The notes: a model not told the origin generated them from the sequence alone. A stretch of DNA of 64,000 nucleotides from Acidobacteria bacterium 28-1 (GCA_002050365.1 MWYZ01000076.1:1-64000); one strand, 5' to 3'. Numbered from the stretch's first letter, positions 53,582 through 63,360 are shown. Program-made: numbers and translations.

Positions 53582-54793
53582 TTACCGATTTTTTCTTCTC
53601 ACAAAATAAACAACACCGCCGCGGTCGTCGGTAAACAGAAACGAATCGCGCGAGATTTTCAGGATGTCGCACGGACGACCATATGTGTTGATGCCCTGCA
53701 CAAATCCGGTAATAAAATCTTGCTGCTGATTGCCTTCGCGGACGCTCACAATTTTGTAACCGCGCTGCCAATTTCTGTCGGTCGAGCCGTGAAGCGCGAC
53801 AAGAAACGAGTTTTTAAGATTCTCATCGGAAGTTTTTCCGTCAAAAAAATCGAATCCGAGAGCCGAGCTGTGCGCGGGGAAAAAAGCGTAGGAAACGGGA
53901 ACGAAACTACAATCCGGCGGCTGTTTCTTTTTAAAACGCTTCGAGTCGAACTCAATTTTGCCGTTCGCCTGAAAACACTGCGACCAACCGTAATTTGCGC
54001 CGTCTTTAAGTTCGTAAAAAGTGTCGTCCGGCTTGTCCAAACCCAAATTATCAACGCCTTCGTTAGTCGCGAAAAATTTACCGCCAATCCATTTCAAACC
54101 GACGGCGTTTTTGATATTTCTGGCGAAAACACGTTTTCCCCCGCCGTCCGGGTTCATCTCTAAAACAACGCCGCGAATGTCTTTTTCCTTTTCCTTTTCC
54201 GTGCAGGAATCGCAGCTTGTTCCGACTGAAACGTAAAGTTTGCCGGCGGGCGAAAAAGCGATTGTTCTCGTCAGATGCCAATTGCCGTGTTTGTAATCCA
54301 AACCGTAAGCGGGAAACGTCGCTACAACTTCCGGCGCGCCAGTCGGCGCGGTCGAATTTCGTGTGAATTTATAGCGCGTCAGGCGGTCGGTCTCCGCCAC
54401 ATAAAACCAATCCTGCCGTTTTTTGTCGGTGTAAAAAGCGACACTGTTTGGATTTCTCAAATTCGTCATAAACCGAACGACGCTGCCGAATTTTCCCTTT
54501 CTTGAATCCCAAGCGTCGAGAATATAAACCGCGCCTTTTCGGTTATCGCTCATATCGAACATATCGGTTACGAAAATCCTTCCGTCGGGCGCAACGGCGA
54601 AAAAGCGAACGCGCCGCAAGCCCTCTGCCGCCGGTATTATTTCGTAGTTCGACGGCAAGTTTAGATTAAATTCTCTGCCGTCTTTGAGCGAGATTTTTTT
54701 CGGAACAAGTTTTGTTTGCGCCAAAATAGGCAAAGCCGAAATTAAAAGGAGAAGTAAAAATTCTGTGGAGATTTTTAATTTATTTGTCTTCAT
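53582..54793 (-). CDS. Exported PQQ-dependent sugar dehydrogenase-like protein 2
   Basis: 403 residues, a tandem paralogue of the gene at 52179-53504, sharing the same landmarks in order (EIIPAAEGLRRVRFFAVAPDGRIFVTD, WHLTRTIAFSPAGKLYVSVGTSCDSC, FPAHSSALGFDFFDG, FLFTDDRGGVVYFV). Signal peptide at the start; the hydrophobic C-terminal anchor of paralogue 1 is absent, so this one is probably soluble. Co-transcription with paralogue 1 is likely. Confidence 0.87.
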   Translation of the reverse strand: MKTNKLKISTEFLLLLLISALPILAQTKLVPKKISLKDGREFNLNLPSNYEIIPAAEGLRRVRFFAVAPDGRIFVTDMFDMSDNRKGAVYILDAWDSRKGKFGSVVRFMTNLRNPNSVAFYTDKKRQDWFYVAETDRLTRYKFTRNSTAPTGAPEVVATFPAYGLDYKHGNWHLTRTIAFSPAGKLYVSVGTSCDSCTEKEKEKDIRGVVLEMNPDGGGKRVFARNIKNAVGLKWIGGKFFATNEGVDNLGLDKPDDTFYELKDGANYGWSQCFQANGKIEFDSKRFKKKQPPDCSFVPVSYAFFPAHSSALGFDFFDGKTSDENLKNSFLVALHGSTDRNWQRGYKIVSVREGNQQQDFITGFVQGINTYGRPCDILKISRDSFLFTDDRGGVVYFVRRKNR

Positions 54794-54802
54794 TTCGGTC
54801 TT

Positions 54803-55063
54803 TTATAAACTACTATTCCGCCATTTTTTCTTAAATTTTCCTCTTCTTTCTTTCCACCATTCACGCCATTCGCGGATGGCTTTTTTTCGTTCGGCTGGCG
54901 AACTCGCCGGCTGAAAATTGAGTCAAGTGTTGGTTGCGTCGCGCAGACACATTTCGGCAAAAAATCTGGTTTGCAAATCTTCGCTAGTGAGCAAATCGAT
55001 TAATTCGGGAATAGAATTTTCGGCAAACTCCTTTCGCCTTTCAGTAAATTCCGTTTTTTTCAC
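54803..55063 (-). pseudogene. HEAT-type C-terminal fragment with in-frame stop
   Basis: A GTG at 55063 opens an 87-codon frame with TGA at 54923-54925. It reads KKTEFTERRKEFAENSIPEL... FFAEMCLRDATNT, stop, then LNFQPASSPAERKKAIREWR and EWWKERRGKF. The second half (PxASPxERxxAxxxWxxWW) resembles the end of HEAT-repeat proteins known from related genomes. It is probably a decayed gene; a CGA-to-TGA change would account for the stop. No other start or ribosome-binding site seen. Confidence 0.55.
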
Positions 55064-55080
55064 TTTTGCCTTTTACCTTT

Positions 55081-55716
55081 TTACTTTTGCCTTAAAATTG
55101 TCCGCGCCGGTGCGCCGTCGCCCGTTCCGCCGACGATTTTCAGAGGTAGGCAAATCAATTCGTAATCGCCCGCCGTAACTTCTCTCAAATCAAGTCCTTC
55201 GATAATCACGACTTCTTTTTCAAGTAGAGTGATGTGCGTGTCGAAGTTTTCTGCGCCGAATTTTTCGACCGATAAATAATCAATGCCAACGAGTTTTATC
55301 CCCAAACCAACTAATTTTTTCGCAGCTTCTGGTTCAATATAAGTGAAATCTTTGCGAAAGCCTTGTGACAAATCATTCCAAAAATCCGAGTTTCTCGTTT
55401 TGAACAAAACGCGCTCAACGCCTTCGAGATTTACAATATGATTCGCCCCAATCGCCATTACGGTTTCGTCAATTTCGACAACGCGGCATTTTCCCAAAAG
55501 TTTTTCGAGTTCGAGTTCGTGAACTCGGCGCGTGCCTTCGATAAAATGATTTGGCGCGTCAACGTGCGTCGCCGTGTGTGCACCAAAATAAAGGCGCGAA
55601 ACATTTGCCGCGTCGCCCTTTTTAATCGAATTGGCGGTCGTTATCTCCACATTCGGGTCGCCCGCATAAACCGGCGTTTCCTCGCTTGTCGGAACGGTGA
55701 CGTCGTAGATTTTCAT
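55081..55716 (-). CDS. Cyclase-family metal-dependent hydrolase (KynB-like)
   Basis: 211 residues. The metal-binding motif is FGAHTATHVDAPNHF (~44-58), an H-x-x-T-H-x-D-x-P-x-H pattern. DVTVPTSEETPVYAGDP at the N-terminus and VVGGTGDGAPARTIL at the end are typical. Family members include kynurenine formamidase and isatin hydrolase. Substrate undetermined; no other kynurenine genes nearby. Confidence 0.88.
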   Translation of the reverse strand: MKIYDVTVPTSEETPVYAGDPNVEITTANSIKKGDAANVSRLYFGAHTATHVDAPNHFIEGTRRVHELELEKLLGKCRVVEIDETVMAIGANHIVNLEGVERVLFKTRNSDFWNDLSQGFRKDFTYIEPEAAKKLVGLGIKLVGIDYLSVEKFGAENFDTHITLLEKEVVIIEGLDLREVTAGDYELICLPLKIVGGTGDGAPARTILRQK

Positions 55717-55908
55717 ACAATTTAATTGTTTTAAATTATCATAGCGAATTTGTATTTTTTGGGAAAGTAATTTTTAGCTGAGAATTGTTTAGAAAATTTT
55801 GCGTTGAAGATTTAGTTGATTAACTTAAGGCGAAAAGACGGATTTATAATTGGGTTTATGCGTCAAATAGAGAAAATAGAAAAAATTTTATGAGTTTTTG
55901 GTGATAAA

Positions 55909-56421
55909 TTACGCGTCTGCCTTGTTTGTTTTGCCGTCTTTCTTTGAAAAAAACATATCTATAATTAGAAGACCGGCACCGATGCAGATTGCTGCGTCTG
56001 CCACGTTAAAAGTCGGATAATGCCAGTTACCGAACTGCAGGTCAATAAAATCAATGACGAAACCGAGTCGCAGACGGTCGGTTACATTGCCTACAATCCC
56101 CGCCAACAGTAATGCTAACGCGCCGAGCAGTCGGTCGTGAGTGCGCGGGATGCGCCAGAAATAATATAAAACTAAAATCGCGGCGATGCCGGCGACAGCG
56201 GAAAGTCCCCAACGTCCGGCATCGCCATGATCATTTAAAAAGCTAAAAGCCACGCCCGTATTTTGCGCGTAAGCAAAATTTAAAAAGTTCGGAATTACGG
56301 AAACATCGCCGCCAAACCGCAATTTCCTGATTGCCCACGCTTTGGTCGTTTGGTCAATCAGAAAAACGCCGCCCGCCATCAGCAAGTATGCAATCTTCCA
56401 ATAAAAGTCTTTTTTGTTCAC
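55909..56421 (-). CDS. lspA: Lipoprotein signal peptidase (signal peptidase II)
   Basis: 170 residues with four membrane segments. Catalytic aspartates lie in NVTDRLRLGFVIDFID (first) and FNVADAAICIGAGLL (second). IDQTTKAWAI near the N-terminus is also typical. It removes signal peptides from prolipoproteins. It follows ileS on the same strand, a very common pairing. Confidence 0.96.
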   Translation of the reverse strand: MNKKDFYWKIAYLLMAGGVFLIDQTTKAWAIRKLRFGGDVSVIPNFLNFAYAQNTGVAFSFLNDHGDAGRWGLSAVAGIAAILVLYYFWRIPRTHDRLLGALALLLAGIVGNVTDRLRLGFVIDFIDLQFGNWHYPTFNVADAAICIGAGLLIIDMFFSKKDGKTNKADA

Positions 56422-56424
56422 AAC

Positions 56425-56515
56425 AAAATTATAACAGGATGGACGAGATTTATAGGATTGGAAAAGTTCTCTTAACCTTTTTCATCTTGTCTGTCCTGTT
56501 TAGATTCCTAACAAT
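56425..56515. repeat. Imperfect palindrome between ileS and lspA
   Basis: AACAGGATGGACGAGAT near 56434 is mirrored by ATCTTGTCTGTCCTGTTT near 56485. It is a hairpin-forming repeat of a type that recurs in intergenic DNA. Confidence 0.55.
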
Positions 56516-56517
56516 GA

Positions 56518-59373
56518 TTATATTTTTTCAATTTCCATTAAAGCATTAACACATCTTTCGCAAGCCGTCGGATATTTTTCCGATTCGCCGACTAGCACGG
56601 AGTAATTCCAACAGCGTTCGCATTTTGCGCCGTTGGCTTTTTGAATTTCGACATTTAGCGCGTCGCCTTCGTGAACTTCCGTTTGCGATACAATAAAAAT
56701 ATAACGCAGATCTTCGTAATACGCGATTAAAAATCTAGTCGTTTCTTTATCAACCGTTAAGATGACTTTTGCTTCCAAAGACGAGCCGATACCTTTGGCA
56801 TTTCGCGCCTCTTCGAGTGATTTTAATACTTCGTCGCGGATAGAAAAAATACGTTCCCAATCCGTTAAAAGTTTTGAATCATCCGTGCCTGAAACTTTCG
56901 GAAATTCCGCCAAATGAACCGATTCGAGCGTTTGATTGGGTAGATTTTCAAATGCTTCATCAGCCGTAAAAGCTAAGATCGGGGCGAGCAGACGGCATAA
57001 TTTATCCGTAATTTCATAGAGCGCGGTTTGCGCCGAACGCCTTTCCACGGATTTCGGCGCGAAGATGTAAAGACGGTCTTTGATAATGTCAAAATATCTT
57101 GCCGAAAGCGTAACGGTAACGAAATTATAAAGCGTTTGGTAAGCCATCTGAAAATCGTAATTTTCATAACCGCGCACAACTTTTTCGGTTACGCCGTCAA
57201 GTTCCGCCAATACCCAACGATCAATTTCGAGCATTTCCTGAAGCGCAGCTTTGTCTGATTCGGGATTAAAATCATCCAAATTTCCCAAAGCGTAGCGCAA
57301 AGTATTTCTAAATTTCCGGTAAGCATCCGTTATGCGCGATAAGATTTCGTCCGAACAGCGCACGTCTTCGGTGATGTCCATCGCCGAAGCCCAAAGCCTG
57401 ATTATTTCCGCACCGCTCTTTTTGACGACTTCGTTCGGCGAAATCGCGTTGCCGCCGGATTTGTGCATTTGCTTGCCTTCGCCGTCGACAACCCAGCCGT
57501 ATGTAACGACTTGTTTATATGGCGCGTTGTCGTGCGCCGCGAGTCCGCACATTAAGCTGGAATTAAACCAGCCGCGAAACTGGTCGCCGCCTTCCAAATA
57601 AACTTCTGCCGGAAATTGGAGATTTGGGCGCGTTTCCAAAACCGCTATGCAACTTGAGCCGGAATCAAACCAAACATCTAAAATATCTGTTTCTTTTGTA
57701 AAATCTGCGCCGCCGCATTTCGGGCATTTGAAATTTTCCGGTAATAAATCCTTCGCCTCGCGGTTATACCAAGCGTCTGCCGTCTCCGCTTGAAAAATAT
57801 CGGCGACGTGATTCACAATTTCGGCATCGGCAACGGCTTCGTCGCAAGCCGAACAATAAAAAACCGGAATCGGAACGCCCCACGAACGCTGGCGCGAAAC
57901 GCACCAATCGGGACGACTTTTCAGCATATTTCGCATTCTTCCTTCGCCCCAATTCGGATGCCAATTTACTCGTTCAACTTCTTGCAAGGCATTTGCGCGC
58001 AGAGAAATTTTTTCGCCGTTTTGCGCTTCGTCGTCCATCGAAATAAACCACTGCGGCGTAGCGCGAAAAATCACCGGATTTTTGCAACGCCAGCAGTGCG
58101 GGTAACGATGATTGTAACTTTCCGTATAAAGCAACGCGCCCGATTCACGAAGGAATTCAACGATTTGCGGATTCGCTTTGAAGATATTTTCGCCTGCAAA
58201 ATGCTCGACCTCCGCCGTAAATCTTCCGGCATTATCAACCGGACAATAAATTTCCAAGCCGTAAAGTTTCCCGATAACGAAGTCATCGTGTCCGTGTCCG
58301 GGCGCGGTGTGAACGCAACCGGTTCCCGATTTGTTGGCGGCTTTATTTTCAAAACGCACGTCGAGTTCGACTTCCGCATCTGCTTCGCCCAAAGTTACGT
58401 GGTCGCCGTTCATCAGCAGCGAAACTCTGTCAAGCCAAGCGTGTTTGGCTTCGAGTTTATCTAATTGTTTACCTTTGAAGCGCACCAATTCTTTTGCTTC
58501 GCCAAGCCCGCAAGTTTCAGCAAAAGATTTGGCGAGTTCGGACGCGACGATATAAACTTCGCCGTTTGCTTCTACCGCCGAATAATAAAAATCAGGATGA
58601 ACTGTGATTCCCAAATTCGCCGGTAAAGTCCAGGGCGTGGTCGTCCAAATTACGACAAAGACGCGTTTGTTTTTCAGCTTTTCATCAATCAAACCAGCGT
58701 CCGATTTCAAAGGAAATTTGACATAAACCGAAGGCGAAGTGTGTTCCTTATATTCGACTTCGGCTTCGGCAAGCGCGGTTTGGTCGTGAATGCACCAATA
58801 AACGGGTCGCAAACCTTTATAAACATAACCGCGCTCTAAAAACTTCCCGAACAATCGCGCCGTTTCCGCTTCGTAATCGTTCGACATCGTTAAATAAGGA
58901 TTTTCCCATTCGCCCAAAATTCCCAAACGTGAAAAATCGCGCGTCTGCCCGTCCATTGCGTGTTCAGCGTGTTCGCGGCACAGACGGCGAAAAGTTGAAA
59001 CGGGCAAATCGTTTTTGTTTTTGCCCTTTTCTTTTAATTTTTTCTCGACATAAGTTTCAATCGGCAGCCCGTGGCAATCGTAGCCGGGAACATACGGCGA
59101 ATCAAAACCCATCATTGTTCTGGATTTGACGACGAAATCTTTCAAGATTTTATTCAGCGCAGTTCCTAGATGAATGTCGGAATTGGCATACGGCGGACCA
59201 TCGTGCAAAATGAATTTTTCCGCGCCGTTTCTGACTTCACGAATCTGCTCGTAAAGTTTTGCGTCCGTCCATTTTTTAAGACGCGCCGGCTCGCTTTGTC
59301 CAAGATTCGCCTTTTGTGCAAAATCGGTTTTCGGTAAATTAACGGTTTTCTTCAGTTCTAAAGGTTCGTTCAT
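56518..59373 (-). CDS. ileS: Isoleucyl-tRNA synthetase
   Basis: 951 residues. HIGH-type motif in PPYANSDIHLGTALNKILKD (HLGT), KMSKS-type motif in GEGKQMHKSGGNAISP (KQMHKS variant), editing domain (TTPWTLPANLGITV), tRNA-binding helical region, and a C-terminal zinc finger CERCWNYSV...CERCVNAL. Attaches isoleucine to tRNA-Ile in the cytoplasm. Length is standard for the bacterial type. Confidence 0.98.
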   Translation of the reverse strand: MNEPLELKKTVNLPKTDFAQKANLGQSEPARLKKWTDAKLYEQIREVRNGAEKFILHDGPPYANSDIHLGTALNKILKDFVVKSRTMMGFDSPYVPGYDCHGLPIETYVEKKLKEKGKNKNDLPVSTFRRLCREHAEHAMDGQTRDFSRLGILGEWENPYLTMSNDYEAETARLFGKFLERGYVYKGLRPVYWCIHDQTALAEAEVEYKEHTSPSVYVKFPLKSDAGLIDEKLKNKRVFVVIWTTTPWTLPANLGITVHPDFYYSAVEANGEVYIVASELAKSFAETCGLGEAKELVRFKGKQLDKLEAKHAWLDRVSLLMNGDHVTLGEADAEVELDVRFENKAANKSGTGCVHTAPGHGHDDFVIGKLYGLEIYCPVDNAGRFTAEVEHFAGENIFKANPQIVEFLRESGALLYTESYNHRYPHCWRCKNPVIFRATPQWFISMDDEAQNGEKISLRANALQEVERVNWHPNWGEGRMRNMLKSRPDWCVSRQRSWGVPIPVFYCSACDEAVADAEIVNHVADIFQAETADAWYNREAKDLLPENFKCPKCGGADFTKETDILDVWFDSGSSCIAVLETRPNLQFPAEVYLEGGDQFRGWFNSSLMCGLAAHDNAPYKQVVTYGWVVDGEGKQMHKSGGNAISPNEVVKKSGAEIIRLWASAMDITEDVRCSDEILSRITDAYRKFRNTLRYALGNLDDFNPESDKAALQEMLEIDRWVLAELDGVTEKVVRGYENYDFQMAYQTLYNFVTVTLSARYFDIIKDRLYIFAPKSVERRSAQTALYEITDKLCRLLAPILAFTADEAFENLPNQTLESVHLAEFPKVSGTDDSKLLTDWERIFSIRDEVLKSLEEARNAKGIGSSLEAKVILTVDKETTRFLIAYYEDLRYIFIVSQTEVHEGDALNVEIQKANGAKCERCWNYSVLVGESEKYPTACERCVNALMEIEKI

Positions 59374-59724
59374 AATCGGTTGTTAGTTGTCGGTGGTCAG
59401 TTGTCAGTAGATAACTTTTAACCGACGATTATAAAAATGAAATCTTAACATTTATCGGATAAATAGTCAGAAATCCAAAATCTAAAATCTAAAATTAAAA
59501 AAGCCCCAAGCCGTTTATTGACTTGGGACTTGCTTAAGCAAAGATTTACCTTTGGCTTCGGCTCTATGGAGCAAAGTCCCCGTTGGTAATAATGCCAGTT
59601 ATGTTGAAATCGAATCGCATAAAATTCCTCAATTCATTTATGCCAAGAAATTTCGGTTTAGTCAACTTTTTAAAATTAACGGTAATAACCCGAAATTTCC
59701 GGCACATTTGAAATTACCAAAAAA
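59374..59724. other. Intergenic region between ileS and the M13 protease gene
   Basis: About 350 bp. The minus-strand terminator of the M13 gene is at ~59498-59534 (AAGTCCCAAG / CTTGGGGCTT arms then TTTTTTAA). Simple AAAATCTAAAATC and GTTGTCGGTGGTCAGTTG repeats lie at 59383-59490. A possible 18-codon minus-strand frame (59564-59620) has a GAGGA 7 bases before its ATG but no other support. Confidence 0.5.
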
Positions 59725-61749
59725 CTACCAGATTTTACAGAAATCGGCTCTGACCATTTTGTCGCCCTGTTTACAGGAAAATGCTTCGGCAAACATCGGC
59801 AAGTTTGATAATGGTCCGTTAACACGATACCGAGCGTTTGAATGCGAATCGGTCAAAACTTGCTGGCGTTCAAATTCGGATGTTGATTTGGTTGACCAAA
59901 CCTGCGCGTAGCCGAGGAAAAATCTTTGTTCGGGCGTGAAACCGTCAATGTTTGCCGGTCGCGGTTTGCCTTCCAGAGATTTTTGATAAGCATTAAAAGC
60001 CATCGTCAAACCGCCTAGGTCGGCGATGTTTTCGCCCAACGTCAATTTGCCGTTGATATTCAAGCCGTCTTGGATTTGATAACCGCTGAATTGGTTGGAA
60101 ACACAGGCGGCGCGTTCTTCAAATAATTTGCGGTCTTCAGGTGTCCACCAGGATTTTAAATTTCCTTCCGCGTCATACTGGCTGCCGCTATCGTCAAAAC
60201 CGTGCGTGATTTCGTGACCGATAACCGCGCCGATCGCGCCGTAATTTATCGCATCGTCGGCGTTGGCGTTGAAAAACGGCGGCTGCAAAATTCCCGCCGG
60301 GAAAACAATTTCGTTGTAGCTCGCGTTGTAATAGGCATTGACGGTCGGCGGCGTCATTCCCCAACGGGTTCTGTCAACCTTTTGCCCGACATCTTTCAAA
60401 TTACGCGCAATTTCAAACTGACCGACGTTTCGGCTATTTTCAAAAAATGAATCACGATTGATTTTCAAACCGGCAAATCCGCGCGGACTTTGATTAAAAC
60501 CGATTTTGCGCCGGTATGTATTAAGTTTTGCAAGGGCTTTCTGCCGTGTTTCGGGACTCATCCATTCAAGCTGTGCGAGACGTTCACGATACGCGGCGAA
60601 AAGATTATCAATCAATTCACCCATCCGCTTCTGCGCTTCCGGCGTGAACGCTTTTTTTACATATGCCGCGCCGAGTGCTTCACCGACGGCATTGTCGGTT
60701 GCGCCGACACAACGCCGCCAGCGCGGCTGTTGTTCTTTCGTGCCGGTCAGATATTTGCTGTAAAAATTAAAGTTTTCATCAACAAACGCTTTTGAAAGAC
60801 GCGTTGCAGCGGAATTTATCGTCATCCAACGCAGATAAGTTTTCCAATCGGCAATCGAAACGTCTGCCATCATTTTGTTGACTTCAGTGAAAAAGTCTGG
60901 CTGACCGACATTGATTTCCGTGACGGTCGGAACATTGCGCTCCGCCATATAATTTACCCACGAAAAATTTGGAGTCATCTCGGCAAGCTGCGCTAGAGTT
61001 CTTTTGTTATAGCGTTTTTGCGGGTCGCGCAATTCAGTCGGTGCTTTTGAGGCATTTGCCAGACGAGTTTGAATCATCATCACGGTTTTGGCATTCATCG
61101 CCGCTTTATCCGCATCATCGCCGAGCAGTTTGAACATATTCGTCATATACTCGACGAATTTCGCGCGGGTTTCGACCGATTTGGCATCGTCTTTTGTATA
61201 AAAATCGCGGTTTGGCAAACTCAATCCGCCTTGACTGGCGTTGGCAATATTCATCGAACTATTTTTCGCATCTGCCCCCACGCCGAAACCGAACAAAACT
61301 GGAATTCCTACGCTGTGCATCATCGCAATCTGATTCTGCAAACCTTTCGTATCCTTGATTTTGTTTATTTGTTTGAAATAAGGATTAAGCGGTTTTATGC
61401 CGGCTTTTTCAATCGCTGCTTCGTCCATGCACGAAGCATAAAAATCGCCGATTAACTGCTCATTACTGCCCATCGTCGCCTTTTCCTTTGCATTGGCATC
61501 CAGAATTTCTTTCAAGGCGTTGTTATTATTTTCCGCCAGGATATTAAAACTTCCCCAACGCGAATAAGCGGCTGGAATTTCAGTTTTCTTCACCCAATTG
61601 CCGTTGGCATATTGAAAAAAATCGGTGCAGGCTTCAACCGAATTGTCCATTCGGGTAACGTCAAAAGCAACGGTTTGCGCCGTTACTGACGAATAAACGG
61701 ACAACAGAACCATCAAAGCGATTACGAAACGTAAACTAAATTTAAACAT
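59725..61749 (-). CDS. M13 (neprilysin-type) zinc metallopeptidase
   Basis: 674 residues. Signal peptide ending near residue 24 (SVYSSVTAQ). N-terminal M13 domain (CTDFFQYANGNWVKKTEIPAAYSRWG). Catalytic HExxH in GAVIGHEITHGFDDSGSQYD, third zinc ligand in ENIADLGGLTMAF, and the family end motif around QVLTDSHSNARYRVNGPLSNLPMFAEAFSC with the final basic/aromatic tail. Periplasmic or secreted endopeptidase acting on peptides. Its own terminator follows. Confidence 0.95.
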   Translation of the reverse strand: MFKFSLRFVIALMVLLSVYSSVTAQTVAFDVTRMDNSVEACTDFFQYANGNWVKKTEIPAAYSRWGSFNILAENNNNALKEILDANAKEKATMGSNEQLIGDFYASCMDEAAIEKAGIKPLNPYFKQINKIKDTKGLQNQIAMMHSVGIPVLFGFGVGADAKNSSMNIANASQGGLSLPNRDFYTKDDAKSVETRAKFVEYMTNMFKLLGDDADKAAMNAKTVMMIQTRLANASKAPTELRDPQKRYNKRTLAQLAEMTPNFSWVNYMAERNVPTVTEINVGQPDFFTEVNKMMADVSIADWKTYLRWMTINSAATRLSKAFVDENFNFYSKYLTGTKEQQPRWRRCVGATDNAVGEALGAAYVKKAFTPEAQKRMGELIDNLFAAYRERLAQLEWMSPETRQKALAKLNTYRRKIGFNQSPRGFAGLKINRDSFFENSRNVGQFEIARNLKDVGQKVDRTRWGMTPPTVNAYYNASYNEIVFPAGILQPPFFNANADDAINYGAIGAVIGHEITHGFDDSGSQYDAEGNLKSWWTPEDRKLFEERAACVSNQFSGYQIQDGLNINGKLTLGENIADLGGLTMAFNAYQKSLEGKPRPANIDGFTPEQRFFLGYAQVWSTKSTSEFERQQVLTDSHSNARYRVNGPLSNLPMFAEAFSCKQGDKMVRADFCKIW

Positions 61750-61842
61750 TTATATTCTCCTGTCAAGATTTTGGAAAGTTTGATGCTGATTTTTACGGTT
61801 GAGACGCAGGAATGTTTCACGAGGAAAAATGTTTTTGATGCT

Positions 61843-63192
61843 TTAATCAATTAATTCCTTAACTTTAGCCTCAACCAATTTTTGGATTTCGCGCAGATTT
61901 TCCTCCGAATCGGCTTCAAACCGCAAAACTAAAATCGCTTGCGTATTGGAAGCGCGAACCAATCCCCAACCGTTTTCAAATAAAATTCTTGCGCCGTCAA
62001 TCGTAATAACTTCATTTGTTTGGGAAAATTCGGCGGCAATTTTCTGCACGATTTCAAACTTTTTCTCGTCAGCACAATTAACTCTCAATTCGGGTGTAGA
62101 AAAAGTTTCGGGCAAATCGGAAAGCAGTTCAGATAAAGTTTTATCAGTTTTCGACAAAATTTCCAAAACTCGCGCGCCTGCGTAAGTCGCGTCATCAAAG
62201 CCGTAAAATCGGTCGGCGAAAAAAATGTGTCCGCTCATCTCGCCGGCAAGCGCAGCACCTGTTTCCTTCATTTTCGCTTTTATCAAAGAATGCCCGGCTT
62301 TCCACATCAGCGGTTTTCCGCCGTTTTGAGCGATGTCATTGAAAAGGTTTTGCGAGCATTTTACTTCGGCGATAATTGTCGAATCGGGTTTTTCTTTCAA
62401 GATTTCACGCGACAGCAAAATCATCAATTCGTCGCCCCAAATTATTCTGCCCGTTTCATCAACTACGCCGATGCGGTCGCCGTCGCCGTCAAAGGCAATC
62501 GCTAAATCCGCGCCGGTTTCTTTAACGGCTCGAATCGCGTCCTGCAAATTTTCGGCAACTGTCGGGTCAGGATGATGATTCGGAAAATTACTGTCCGGCT
62601 CGGTGAAAAGTTTAATTAATTCGCACCCTAATTTTTCGTAAATCGGAACGCCCGTTACGCCGCCCATTCCGTTGCCGCCGTCAACGACGACTTTTAGTCT
62701 TTTATTTCCGAGATTTATTTTTGATAAAATATCTTTCTCGTAATCGTCTAAAATTTCCATTTCTTTCGTTGTGCCTTTGCCCGTTGCAAATTCGCCCGAA
62801 ACAGCGATTTCTTTGATTTCCTGAATCTGCGAGCCGAAAAGAGTTGATTTCCCCAAACAAATCTTAAAACCGTTGTGGTCGGGCGGATTGTGCGAGCCGG
62901 TAATCATCACGCCGCCGTCAACCGCTTTTGTAAAAACCGCGAAATACAAAACCGGTGTCGGAACTCTGCCGATGCTCACGCAGTCAATTCCGCAATCGTT
63001 GAAATTTTTGACAAGCAAATCACGAAAACGCGGCGAACTCATCCGAGCGTCGAAGCCGATGGCGATGCGCTTTGCGCCGTTTCGTCGAAAAAATGTTCCG
63101 ATGGCTTTCGCCAAAATTGTTACTGTTTCGTCGGTCAAATCCGGTCCAACAATTCCTCGGATGTCGTATTCCCGAAAGATATTTTTGTTCAT
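61843..63192 (-). CDS. Phosphomannomutase/phosphoglucomutase
   Basis: 449 residues, alpha-D-phosphohexomutase superfamily. The active-site phosphoserine is in GVMITGSHNPPDHNGFK, metal loop in FDGDGDRIG, sugar-binding GEMSGHIFF and the C-terminal phosphate-binding loop EDGWGLVRASNTQAILVLRFEA-like (here ENGWGLVRASNTQA). It interconverts hexose 1- and 6-phosphates for glycan synthesis. Start MNKNIFREYDIRGIVG is the family start. Confidence 0.95.
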   Translation of the reverse strand: MNKNIFREYDIRGIVGPDLTDETVTILAKAIGTFFRRNGAKRIAIGFDARMSSPRFRDLLVKNFNDCGIDCVSIGRVPTPVLYFAVFTKAVDGGVMITGSHNPPDHNGFKICLGKSTLFGSQIQEIKEIAVSGEFATGKGTTKEMEILDDYEKDILSKINLGNKRLKVVVDGGNGMGGVTGVPIYEKLGCELIKLFTEPDSNFPNHHPDPTVAENLQDAIRAVKETGADLAIAFDGDGDRIGVVDETGRIIWGDELMILLSREILKEKPDSTIIAEVKCSQNLFNDIAQNGGKPLMWKAGHSLIKAKMKETGAALAGEMSGHIFFADRFYGFDDATYAGARVLEILSKTDKTLSELLSDLPETFSTPELRVNCADEKKFEIVQKIAAEFSQTNEVITIDGARILFENGWGLVRASNTQAILVLRFEADSEENLREIQKLVEAKVKELID

Positions 63193-63227
63193 ATTGTTTT
63201 TCTAAATAATTCAAATTCTTAGCTATG

Positions 63228-63330
63228 ATTTTTACCGCCGAGACGCAGAGAAATGACGCAGAGTTACGCCGAGATATTTGTTTTTCCTCTGCGAAACTCA
63301 GTGGAAGCTCCGCGCCTCGGCGGTAAAAAT
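63228..63330. repeat. Inverted repeat of a common intergenic type
   Basis: TTTTTACCGCCGAGACGCAGAG at 63229-63250 is mirrored by CTCCGCGCCTCGGCGGTAAAAA (63308-63329). An extra half-unit (ACGGTTGAGACGCAGGA) lies near 61796-61812. Such 'accgccgagacgcagag' repeats are dispersed in some genomes. Confidence 0.7.
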
Positions 63331-63360
63331 TTTTATATTTTGACAGAGAGCAACTCTAAA

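Noticed and set aside
54923-54925. TGA as selenocysteine in the HEAT-type fragment
   Set aside because: No SECIS-like hairpin directly after it and no Cys/redox motif around it; a nonsense change is simpler.
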